Assembly (NCBI RefSeq): GCF_023699475.1 | Contig: NZ_JALXFV010000011.1 | Coordinates: forward strand, 50,660 to 114,659 | Origin: Halomarina rubra | GTDB taxonomy: Archaea > Halobacteriota > Halobacteria > Halobacteriales > Haloarculaceae | Length of the DNA: 64,000 nucleotides | Direction: 5' to 3' | In this document: piece after piece, positions 1 to 7,363 of the stretch | How positions within the stretch are numbered: position 1 is the stretch's first letter | Layout: each line of letters opens with the position of its first letter | Program-made: the position numbers and the translations under genes | The notes under the pieces: generated by a model | Told to the model about the DNA's origin: nothing | Database searches by the model: none | What the model saw: the letters and a program-made list of their open reading frames with translations, nothing else

Positions 1-89
1 CGGTCCGCGTCGAGAGCGACGGCTCCGTCCACGTCGAGGCGGCGGCGGACGCCGAGTCGCCACCGCCGGCCGAACTCCGAGAGGAGTGA
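1..89 (+). CDS. C-terminal fragment of an unidentified protein
   Basis: The window opens inside a reading frame (codons begin at base 3) that ends with TGA at 87-89. Only 28 residues are visible. They are rich in Glu, Ala and Pro, as expected for an acidic haloarchaeal C-terminus. Nothing identifies the protein. Confidence 0.5.
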   Translation, partial: VRVESDGSVHVEAAADAESPPPAELREE

Positions 90-184
90 CTGTCTTCTGC
101 GGGAATAGGGATAGCTAAACCGTGGCATACCGCCGCATAACTATACGACGTTGTGGTGTACCGATAGGTGTTCAGGGCCACGCC

Positions 185-406
185 ATGAGAGAGAACATCG
201 ACACGACACAACAGCGCGACGCCGAGGTCCGAGAGGGGTCACTGTTCGCGTGGCCTCGGTTCGAACTCGACTACACGGTCGAACCGTACGACGACGCGCC
301 GGACCTCTACACGTTCTACCCCCACGACGCGTCGGACGAAGAGATAATCACCCAGTGGATCTCCGCGACCGAGGACGCCCTCGTCGACGTCACCGCGGTC
401 CGCTGA
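185..406 (+). CDS. Small haloarchaeal protein with a WISA motif (DUF7511-like)
   Basis: A 73-residue acidic protein. The ATG at 185 is preferred over an in-frame start at 122 because the intervening segment is basic and unlike the rest. The C-terminal half has a Tyr-Asp/Tyr-Pro element followed by Gln-Trp-Ile-Ser and an acidic tail ending in Val-Asp-Val. The same pattern recurs in two other small genes here (37106-37288 and 41177-41362), so the three look like paralogues. I believe this is the family called DUF7511 in haloarchaea, but that is from memory. Its function is unknown. Confidence 0.7.
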   Translation: MRENIDTTQQRDAEVREGSLFAWPRFELDYTVEPYDDAPDLYTFYPHDASDEEIITQWISATEDALVDVTAVR

Positions 407-616
407 GACGCCTGCCTATCGGTACAGTCGGCCACCCACCTGTCTCACCGCGAACGACGCCGTTTCTGTCCACACGCTCACACGGTGAGTGACGACACCG
501 GCGGCTGTCGAGTCGGGAGAGCGAGCCTCCTCGTCGACACTACCGACGCCAGCGCTCTCGAAGCCGACGGCTCGACGAGCGGCGAGTGAGGAGAACGGTC
601 CGCGGGTGGTCTACGT

Positions 617-1165
617 CTACTCCAGGTCCTCGAGTTCGAGCAGGTCGCGGCTCCCGTCCGAGCGCCGCGAGAGGAACTGTGCGCCGACGAGCGCGAGCAG
701 GCCGACGGCGATGACGACGGCAGCGATGGCCGGCACGAGTACGTTGGCCGCCACTGCGACGAGGAGGACGACGGCGACGGCGCTCAACCCGACGTAGTAC
801 CAGGTGAAGTCGCGGTGGTCGGACTCCTCGACGGGGAGATAGCGGACGATCTCCTCGGCTCGTTCGGTCAGCGTCACCGTGCCGTCGTCGCGGTCGTAGT
901 CGGCGATGCCGAAGTCGTCGAGTTTCGGCAGGTGGGTCTGATAGAGCGAGACGTACACCCGCCGCCGGGCGGTGTCGTCGAGGTCCTCGACTGGAATCTC
1001 GTTCTCCCACGCCGCGATCTGCCCGGCCAACTCGTCGATGGTCGCGGGCTCCCCGCGCGTGTAAAGGTAGTACAGGATGTATCGACGACGCGAGTTACTG
1101 AGGATGTTGAACGCGTCGTCGAGCGCCAGCTCCGTCTCCTCAGCCATCAGTGTCTCTCGTTGCAT
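617..1165 (-). CDS. DUF7344-type winged-helix protein with two C-terminal membrane segments
   Basis: 182 residues. Residues about 10-100 form a winged helix-turn-helix domain with the typical sequence Ile-Leu-Ser-Asn-x-Arg-Arg-Arg-Tyr-Ile-Leu and the later HLPKLDDFGI segment shared by haloarchaeal DUF7344 proteins. Residues about 122-165 form two hydrophobic helices, so the DNA-binding domain is probably membrane-tethered. A second ATG at 1147 (giving MAEETE) could also be the start. A similar protein lies at 31576-32184. It probably acts as a transcription regulator; the target is unknown. Confidence 0.8.
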   Translation of the reverse strand: MQRETLMAEETELALDDAFNILSNSRRRYILYYLYTRGEPATIDELAGQIAAWENEIPVEDLDDTARRRVYVSLYQTHLPKLDDFGIADYDRDDGTVTLTERAEEIVRYLPVEESDHRDFTWYYVGLSAVAVVLLVAVAANVLVPAIAAVVIAVGLLALVGAQFLSRRSDGSRDLLELEDLE

Positions 1166-1451
1166 GTGGGTCCGTCGAGCCCCCCTCGTTCAGCTACGCT
1201 TACAGCACCGCCCCCATCGGTGGTGGGTGCCGATACCAACGTCAACATGGACTTTACTGGGTCACGTGCGCCCTTTGTTACGGACCAGCTATCGGGCTCT
1301 CGTAGGCTCACACATCGGTCTGCTAACCTCGTCCATCACGGTTAGCGAACGCCTCGCTCACGGTTGCGTCGGTGAAACAAACCGGGGGGTCAGGAAACTG
1401 ACGATTTACTTGGTGACTAACAAAATCGGTTATCCGATATTTTAACATGTC

Positions 1452-1736
1452 ATGCAGATATTCGACCTGACCGGGTTCCAGCGTGACCTCCTGTACGTCA
1501 TCGCTGGGTTGGACCAAGCGTCCGGCCAGTCAGTGAAGGAGGAGCTCGAAGCGCACACCGGCCGCGAGATAACTCACGGACGACTCTACCCCAATCTCGA
1601 CGTTCTCGTCAACCGTGAACTCGTCGAGAAGGGCCAGATCGACCGCCGGACGAACTACTACGCGGTCTCCGATTCGGGCATGGAGGCGCTTCGAAGCCGT
1701 CGCGACTGGGAAGAGCAGTACCTCTCTTTCGACTGA
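1452..1736 (+). CDS. PadR family winged-helix transcription regulator
   Basis: 94 residues with the compact PadR fold: FQRDLLYVIAGL at the N-terminus, a recognition region ITHGRLYPNLDVLV, and a wing containing RRTNYYAVSDSG. This length is usual for stand-alone haloarchaeal PadR proteins, which lack the long C-terminal coiled coil of bacterial relatives. A TAACAAAATC element ends 23 nt before the ATG, so the mRNA is probably leaderless. It sits just upstream of the glycan region, but nothing in the sequence shows that it controls it. Confidence 0.85.
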   Translation: MQIFDLTGFQRDLLYVIAGLDQASGQSVKEELEAHTGREITHGRLYPNLDVLVNRELVEKGQIDRRTNYYAVSDSGMEALRSRRDWEEQYLSFD

Positions 1737-1755
1737 GCCGCGGCGATAGCATCAG

Positions 1756-1765
1756 TATAACAATG
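1756..1765 (+). promoter_or_regulatory. TATA-like promoter element TATAACAATG
   Basis: TATAACAATG ends 30 nt before the ATG of the 14-codon leader ORF at 1796. The identical 10-mer occurs at 18068-18077 in front of the flippase leader ORF. Confidence 0.65.
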
Positions 1766-1795
1766 CGCCGCAGTCGCCTCCGGACTCGTAGTAGC

Positions 1796-1840
1796 ATGTC
1801 GTACGGTCCCTCGATTCGAACCGGGAGGTGTGTTTCGTGA
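1796..1840 (+). CDS. Leader mini-ORF (14 codons) overlapping the DUF1616 gene start
   Basis: ATG at 1796, then MSYGPSIRTGRCVS, and TGA at 1838-1840. The TGA overlaps the GTG start of the next gene (GTGA at 1837-1840). The GGGAGGTG near its end can serve as ribosome binding site for the downstream GTG. This is one of nine similar arrangements in the window. Whether the peptide itself has a function is unknown. Confidence 0.55.
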   Translation: MSYGPSIRTGRCVS

Positions 1841-2847
1841 GTGCTCGACGCTCCGGAGCGTCGGCCATCCCGTTCGACCTCATCGTCGTCCTGTTGTATC
1901 TCGGCCTGGTCAACTGGCTACTGGCCTCGAACGCACTGGGTGCGCCCGGCAACACGCTCCGCATCGTCCTGACGCTGCCGTTGGTCGTGTTCGTCCCGGG
2001 GTACGCGCTGGCGGCCGCGGCGTTCCCGCGTGCCCCCTCCGGCGAGCGCCGTGGGTCACTGCTCGACCGGGTGCGAGAGCGCCCGTCGGGCATCGACACC
2101 ACCGAGCGCCTCGCGCTCGGGTTGGGGCTCTCGCTGACGCTGCTCCCCATCGTGGGCGTGCTCGTCGCGTTCCAGCCCGGACCGATGACGGCCGAGCCGG
2201 CGGTCGTCGCGCTCTCGGGGGTCGCCGCGCTGTTCACCGTCGTCGCGGCCATCCGCCGCTGGCGGCTCTCGGCTCAGGAGCGCTACGGCCTCCCGCTCGG
2301 GTACTGGAACGCCGTCACCGGCCGCTCGACCGAGGGGTCACGCACGGACGTGCTCCTCTCGGTGGGTCTCGGCGTCTCGGTCGTCCTCGCGCTCCTCGCG
2401 GGGGGGTTCGCGATCACCTCGCCGCAGGATGCCCAGCGCTACACGACGTTCAGCGTCGGCCACCTCGACGAGACGGGCAACTACGTCTTCGGCTCGGGCG
2501 GCGAGTTGAGCGAACCCATCGAGCGCGGCAGCGCCGTCGAGTCGGCGTTCTACGTCCAGAACAACGAACAGCAGACCGTCGAGTACACCGTCGTCATCCA
2601 GGTGCAGAAAGTCGACGACGAGGGCAACGTCGTCCAGACGAGCGGGGTCACCCGCTATCGCCAGACGCTCGAACCGGGCGAGGAGTGGATCAACCCCCAC
2701 CGCACCACCATCAGCTACGAGGGTGAGAACGTCCGACTCGCCTACCTGCTCTACAAGGGTCCCATCACCGGGTCCGTGAGCATGGACACCGCCGACGACA
2801 CCGGGTTCCACGCGCTCGACGTCGGCACCGAGGACGAGGACGGCTGA
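1837..2847 (+). CDS. DUF1616 family membrane protein
   Basis: 336 residues. The GTG at 1837 was chosen because GGGAGGTG lies just upstream and the leader ORF stop overlaps it. Residues about 10-55 contain two hydrophobic helices, followed by two or three more up to about residue 200. The C-terminal part is an extracytoplasmic beta-rich domain with YTVVIQVQKV and an acidic tail. This layout, an N-terminal membrane block followed by a C-terminal exposed domain, matches DUF1616 proteins, which haloarchaea commonly encode next to glycosylation genes. Its biochemical role is not known. Confidence 0.75.
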   Translation: MSARRSGASAIPFDLIVVLLYLGLVNWLLASNALGAPGNTLRIVLTLPLVVFVPGYALAAAAFPRAPSGERRGSLLDRVRERPSGIDTTERLALGLGLSLTLLPIVGVLVAFQPGPMTAEPAVVALSGVAALFTVVAAIRRWRLSAQERYGLPLGYWNAVTGRSTEGSRTDVLLSVGLGVSVVLALLAGGFAITSPQDAQRYTTFSVGHLDETGNYVFGSGGELSEPIERGSAVESAFYVQNNEQQTVEYTVVIQVQKVDDEGNVVQTSGVTRYRQTLEPGEEWINPHRTTISYEGENVRLAYLLYKGPITGSVSMDTADDTGFHALDVGTEDEDG

Positions 2848-3747
2848 CTGCGACCGGCGCGTCCGCGACGCGTCACACGCCTCTCGGCCGGACCACTCGC
2901 CGACTACCTCCCTATTCTCTCCGCGCTGACTCCTCGGCGACGGCCACGCCGTGCCAGCCGTTTCGCCGACACACCACGCCCAGCGTTCGCCGACACGTCC
3001 CGCCACTCCTCCGTGACTGGCGCTCGGTGTCGCCAGCGCCGTCGTCGACCGAGTTCCTGGTTCGCCTCCGCCGCTCGCAGTCGTTGGCCGTCGGTGTCGG
3101 TCGCTGCTCGCCCGTCGGGAGCGTCGACCCGCCACCAGCGCCCGCGTGGTCTCGTGTTCTCGTCGGTTCGGACAGTGTGACCGGTTCGGCGGTGTGACGA
3201 CGCGAGGACGTAGCGGTGTGACGATGGCTCGTCGCCGAGGTCTCCCCGCGGTCGGCCACCGGTTCCTCGCGTCGGGACTCCGACGGTCGGCCCCGACTGG
3301 GTGGTCTGTCGGTAGGTGGTCGTGACCGGTGACCTGTCGGTCGACCCGAGCGACGCGCCGACACCCGCCGTCGGCGCTCGCCGACGCCGGTCTCGGTCGT
3401 GGTGACTCTCCTCGTCGCGGTTCCGGTCGTCCGTTTCTCCGTGCGCTCACACCGACTCGGTGTGTCTCGGTCGCGTGACCGAGTCGGCGCACACTGGGTG
3501 GACGACTAGGTCGGTGGGTGTTGGCGGTCGTTACTCGTCCGCCGTGTGCCGAGACGGCCGTTAGCCCGGTCCTGACGCTTCGGACACGACGCTTAGGCGA
3601 CACCCAACCGCAGTTTATCACAGCCCTAGCGAACGGGACGCTCGGGGCGTCTCGCCTGCAAGTTCCGCATAACAAAGCGCCACTTCGGAGTGTACTCTAG
3701 CAGTCAAACTCGCGCCCACCGTGGCGCAGGGGTCGACCACACAATCC
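2848..3747 (+). other. About 900 nt GC-rich stretch without a convincing gene; contains stem-loops
   Basis: Long open frames here have low-complexity Arg/Ser/Pro composition and look like GC-rich shadows. Two adjacent hairpins are visible: CACACCGA-C-TCGGTGTG at 3448-3464 and CTCGGTC-GCGT-GACCGAG at 3466-3483. Short words such as CGCCGACAC recur. A CATAACAAAG promoter-like element lies at 3668-3677. It may be decayed coding sequence. Confidence 0.5.
3448..3483. repeat. Two adjacent perfect stem-loops
   Basis: An 8-bp palindromic arm pair with a 1-nt centre (3448-3464) is followed at once by a 7-bp arm pair with a 4-nt loop (3466-3483). No T-run follows, so an ordinary intrinsic terminator is unlikely. 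The element lies about 390 nt upstream of the GT2 gene. Confidence 0.6.
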
Positions 3748-3861
3748 ATGCAGGACGCACACGAGACACGAAGGCAGACGGAGAGCGGCCGGTGGCAGCC
3801 CACCGGCGCTCGCGAGGAGAGCGTCGCCGTCATCACGGCGAGTGGTGACCGTGTACCGTGA
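3748..3861 (+). CDS. Possible leader ORF (37 codons) overlapping the GT2 start
   Basis: The frame ATG 3748 to TGA 3859-3861 (also open from GTG 3721) runs into the first codons of the GT2 gene. It resembles the other leader ORFs but is longer, and its start is about 70 nt after the nearest promoter-like motif, so it is only a weak member of the set. Confidence 0.25.
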   Translation: MQDAHETRRQTESGRWQPTGAREESVAVITASGDRVP

Positions 3862-4858
3862 CAACTCCGTGGGGGTCGTCGTCCCCGCGTACAACGAACA
3901 GGGCCTCGTCGGCGGCGTCATCGAGACGATGCCGACGTTCGTCGACCGTATCTACGTCGTCGACGACCGCTCGACCGACGACACGTGGGCGGAGATCCTC
4001 GAGGCCTCCGACCGCGTGAACAGCGAACGGGCACGCGAGCCCGTCGCGACGGTCGCCGACGGCGGCGTCGCCCACGACGGTCCCGTCGTCCCGATGCGCA
4101 ACGACCGGAACATGGGTCGCGGCGCGAGCGTCAAGCGCGGCTTCGAGCGAGCGCTCGCCGACGACATGGACATCGTCGCGATGATGGACGGCGACGGCCA
4201 GATGGACCCCGAGGTGCTCGACCACCTCCTCGACCCTATCGTCGAGGACCGCGCGGATTACACCAAGGGCAACCGGCTGATGGCCGGCGGTGGCTGGACC
4301 GGGATGTCCCGATTCCGCCTGTTCGGGAACCACATGCTGTCGTTCCTGACGAAGCTCTCGTCGGGCTACTGGTCGGTCGGGGACTCCCAGAACGGCTACG
4401 CCGCCATCTCCAGCACGACGCTCCGCAAGCTCGATGTCGACGGCCTCTACGAGGACTACGGCTTCGAGAACGACATCCTCGCGAAGCTCAACCTGCTCGA
4501 CGCGCGGGTCGCCGACGTCCCGCACCCGGCGGTGTACGGCGAGGAGACGAGCACCATCCGCTACGGGTCGTTCATCCCGCGAGTGTCGCTGTTGCTCGCC
4601 GGGAACTTCGGGACCCGCGTCCGCTCGAAGTACCTCGGCGGCGGCTTCCACCCCGTCGCACTCTGTTACCTGTTCGCAGTGTCGGCGCTGCTCGCCGGCC
4701 TGCTCGGATCCGCGTACTCGTTCGTGCTGTGGGCGCAGGGGTCGGTGGTCCCGGCGCTGGTCTCGTCGGTCGTCCTCCTGCTCGGGGGCCTCTCGCTGGT
4801 GACGGCGCTGGCCTTCGACGTCCGGCTGAACGCCCACCTCGCCGCCGAAGCGGAGTAG
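3842..4858 (+). CDS. GT2 glycosyltransferase with C-terminal membrane helices
   Basis: 338 residues. The N-terminal GT-A fold begins at GVVVPAYNEQ (about residue 11), with DDRSTDD near residue 41, a DGDGQMD acceptor/metal motif near residue 116, and the SQNGYAAI segment typical of dolichyl-phosphate sugar synthases. Two hydrophobic helices fill about residues 275-325, so the enzyme is membrane-bound. It likely transfers a hexose from a nucleotide donor to dolichyl phosphate or to a lipid-linked glycan; the sugar cannot be told. Start codons GTG 3842, 3845 and 3851 are all possible. A CATAACAAAG element at 3668-3677 may drive it. Confidence 0.85.
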   Translation: MVTVYRDNSVGVVVPAYNEQGLVGGVIETMPTFVDRIYVVDDRSTDDTWAEILEASDRVNSERAREPVATVADGGVAHDGPVVPMRNDRNMGRGASVKRGFERALADDMDIVAMMDGDGQMDPEVLDHLLDPIVEDRADYTKGNRLMAGGGWTGMSRFRLFGNHMLSFLTKLSSGYWSVGDSQNGYAAISSTTLRKLDVDGLYEDYGFENDILAKLNLLDARVADVPHPAVYGEETSTIRYGSFIPRVSLLLAGNFGTRVRSKYLGGGFHPVALCYLFAVSALLAGLLGSAYSFVLWAQGSVVPALVSSVVLLLGGLSLVTALAFDVRLNAHLAAEAE

Positions 4859-4930
4859 CCGCGACCGGTGGTGTGAACTTCTAGCATAGCTAATGCAACG
4901 GCGCAGACGCCGGAAGAGGCGTAACGGCAC

Positions 4931-4940
4931 GGTAACAAAG
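4931..4940 (+). promoter_or_regulatory. Promoter-like element GGTAACAAAG
   Basis: Ends 29 nt before the ATG (4970) of the 9-codon leader ORF upstream of the GT-C-like gene. Confidence 0.5.
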
Positions 4941-4969
4941 CGGCAACACCGATTGAGGGCACACAACAG

Positions 4970-4999
4970 ATGAACGCGACAACCCGGAGCGAACCATGA
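4970..4999 (+). CDS. Leader mini-ORF (9 codons) overlapping the GT-C-like gene
   Basis: ATG 4970 encodes MNATTRSEP. The TGA at 4997-4999 shares bases with the next ATG (ATGA at 4996-4999). A GGAG lies 8 nt before that ATG, inside the leader. The spacing from the GGTAACAAAG element fits transcription starting at or near the leader ATG. Confidence 0.5.
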   Translation: MNATTRSEP

Positions 5000-7257
5000 A
5001 GTACGAGGACACGCGGCGGCGGCGTCGGTCGAAGCTGCTGCTCATCGTCGGGTTCCTCGCGCTCACGTTCGCTATCGTGCGTGCGCACCTCGCGCCCGCC
5101 CAGGGGTACGAACTGTCCATCTACGGCGCGACGCCGGCCACCGTCTGGCTCGGTGTCGCCATCGCGCTCGTCGTCAGCGTGGCTGTCACCGCGCTCCGAC
5201 CGAAGGGGTGGCTCGTACCGGCGGCGCTCGGCCTCGCCATCTTCGCGACGGCGCTCGTCGTGTTCATGCCGACGGTCCGTGGCTACTTCGGCTACGGCCA
5301 GCACGACGCCATGACCCACCTGGGGTGGGCGCGTGGCATCATCACCGGCGAGATGGAGGCCATGGACATCTTCTACCCCGGTGGCCACAGCGCCGTCGGA
5401 CTCATCCACACTATCACGGGCATCTCCGTCCCGCGCTCGATGATGCTGCTCGTCCAGTTGCTGGCGCTCGGCTACCTGGTGTTCGTCCCGCTCATCGTCC
5501 GCACGCTGGTCGACGACCTGGCGGGGACGGCTATCGCCGTGTTCGCAGCGTGCCTGCTCCTGCCGGTGACGAACATCTCGACGTACCTCGACTTCCACCC
5601 GTACACGATGACGACGTTCTTCTTCACCGTCATCCTGTTCTTGCTGTTCGAGTATCTCTCCCGACACTCGCGGGGGCTGGCGAACGGCCTGACTGCGACG
5701 GGGCTACTGCTCTTGCTCAGCACCACGGCGGCGGTGCTGTTCCACGGGCAGGTCGCGCTCAACGTCCTCATCCTGTTCGCGACCATCGCGCTCGTCCAGA
5801 AGCTCTACCGCTGGCTCCCCGGCGGGAGCGTGTTCGCGGACGCGCGCTCGCTGGCGATGCCGACGGTGCTGTTCGGCGCGTTCTACGTCCTCTGGGCGTC
5901 GCGCTACCAGATCGTCTACACGATGTTCGGGAAGGTGTACGACGCCGTCGCGAAGTACGTCGAAGGCCAGAACAGCCCCGGGCAGGGCATCCAGAGCCAG
6001 ACCGACTCCGCCTCGTCCATCGGCGTCAGCATCGTCGAACTGTTCATGAAGCTGTTCTTCGTGAAGGCGGTGTTCGTCGCGCTGGGGGCCATCCTCGTGT
6101 TGGTCGCGCTCGCGGGCCGTCTCGACGACGAGTCGGGCGAGCGCAACGAGGCTATCACCTACTTCGCGTACGGGGGGCTGGTGCTCGGACCGTTCTTCCT
6201 CGCGCACTTCCTCGGGAGCATCTCGCGGTACTTCTTCCGACACGTCGGGTTCGCGATGGTCATCGCGACGCTGCTCGGCATCGTGATGATGCACTCGTTC
6301 TACCGGGCGGTCGCCGGCGGGAAGTACGAGCGCTCGGTCCGCACCATCGGGGCCGTCGCCATCCTCGGGGCGCTGTTGCTCTCGTTGCTGGTGGTGTTCC
6401 CCTCGCCGTACATCTACCTCTCGAGCAGCGGGGTTCCCCAGCAGATGCACGACGGGTACGACACCGCCTTCGAGTACAACGAGACGGACATGCGCTGGAA
6501 CGGTATCCGCGGCGCGCCCGGGCGCTACGAGGACGGTCTGCGTGGTCCCTCCATCTTCCCGTGGGGTGAGATCGACGAGCAGAACCTGCTCGCGGACAAC
6601 CTGACGACCCACTCACCGTATCCGTACTACTTCGCGGTCTCGGAGTTCGACCGTCAACGGGAGATCGGCGCCTATCGTGGCGCGACGTTCTCCGAGGAGG
6701 CGTTGAACTCCATCACCGACGAGGACGACGTCAGCAAGGTGTTCAGCACCGGTGAGCTGACCATCTACTACGTCGACTCCTCGAACCCGCCCGAGCAGCA
6801 AGACCAGGGCGGTGACGACGGGGCCGCCGGCGAAGGGACCGGTGGCGAGGACGCCGGGGGCGGTGACGCCGGCGAGGGTGAGGGCGGCGGCGACGCCCAG
6901 TCGACGGAGGCTCCCTCGTCCGGAACCAGCACGCCCATCCCCGTGGTGACGCCCGAACCGACCGCGACGCCCGCGCCGACCGGCGGCACCGACACGGGTG
7001 GCGACACCGGTGGCGGCGAAGCTGGCGACGGAACCGGCGGTGAGGCCGGCGACGGTACCGACGGCGGCACCGACGCCGGAGCGGGCAACGAGACGGGCGG
7101 CGACACGGGCGGGGAGACGTCGACCCCGACGGGCGGTGACACCGGCGGCGGGACGGACACGCCCACGGGTGGCGACACCGGCGGGACCCAGACGGGCACG
7201 GGCGGCAACACCTCGGCGTCTGTCGGTTTCGTCGTCCCGCCCCGCGTCTTCGGGTAG
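4996..7257 (+). CDS. Multi-spanning GT-C-like membrane protein with a Gly/Asp/Thr-rich tail
   Basis: 753 residues. About residues 10-490 contain some 11-12 hydrophobic helices. The first large loop holds HDAMTHLGWARG, which resembles the acidic catalytic loop of GT-C enzymes and oligosaccharyltransferases. Residues about 490-595 form an exposed globular segment. Residues about 596-740 are low complexity, with Gly-Gly-Asp-Thr-Gly repeats and threonines, ending in a hydrophobic stub (VGFVVPPRVFG). A glycosyltransferase or polymerase role is inferred from topology and neighbours, not proven. The tail may be a flexible surface spacer and a target for O-glycosylation. It is probably translated by coupling to the leader ORF. 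Confidence 0.65.
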   Translation: MKYEDTRRRRRSKLLLIVGFLALTFAIVRAHLAPAQGYELSIYGATPATVWLGVAIALVVSVAVTALRPKGWLVPAALGLAIFATALVVFMPTVRGYFGYGQHDAMTHLGWARGIITGEMEAMDIFYPGGHSAVGLIHTITGISVPRSMMLLVQLLALGYLVFVPLIVRTLVDDLAGTAIAVFAACLLLPVTNISTYLDFHPYTMTTFFFTVILFLLFEYLSRHSRGLANGLTATGLLLLLSTTAAVLFHGQVALNVLILFATIALVQKLYRWLPGGSVFADARSLAMPTVLFGAFYVLWASRYQIVYTMFGKVYDAVAKYVEGQNSPGQGIQSQTDSASSIGVSIVELFMKLFFVKAVFVALGAILVLVALAGRLDDESGERNEAITYFAYGGLVLGPFFLAHFLGSISRYFFRHVGFAMVIATLLGIVMMHSFYRAVAGGKYERSVRTIGAVAILGALLLSLLVVFPSPYIYLSSSGVPQQMHDGYDTAFEYNETDMRWNGIRGAPGRYEDGLRGPSIFPWGEIDEQNLLADNLTTHSPYPYYFAVSEFDRQREIGAYRGATFSEEALNSITDEDDVSKVFSTGELTIYYVDSSNPPEQQDQGGDDGAAGEGTGGEDAGGGDAGEGEGGGDAQSTEAPSSGTSTPIPVVTPEPTATPAPTGGTDTGGDTGGGEAGDGTGGEAGDGTDGGTDAGAGNETGGDTGGETSTPTGGDTGGGTDTPTGGDTGGTQTGTGGNTSASVGFVVPPRVFG

Positions 7258-7330
7258 CTCCGTCGCTGAGGCGGCCGTAGAATAGGAGTAGCCGTCCTGA
7301 GGCGGCTGATTTAATACTATTACTCCCAAT

Positions 7331-7340
7331 CTTTATACCG
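7331..7340 (+). promoter_or_regulatory. TATA element TTTATACC of the beta-helix surface gene
   Basis: TTTATACC lies about 24 nt before the ATG at 7364, the normal spacing for a leaderless haloarchaeal mRNA. An AT-rich TTTAATACTATTAC stretch precedes it. Confidence 0.65.
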
Positions 7341-7363
7341 GTAAGGGCGTCCTTTCGAATCGT

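Noticed and set aside
1811..1825. TCGATTCGAACCGGG resembles a tRNA T-arm
   Set aside because: No matching anticodon, D-arm or acceptor stem; it lies in a leader ORF just before a clear CDS.
2338..3675. A 445-codon minus-strand frame across the empty region
   Set aside because: Arg/Ser/Pro-rich low complexity, antisense to the DUF1616 gene at one end, and no motif.
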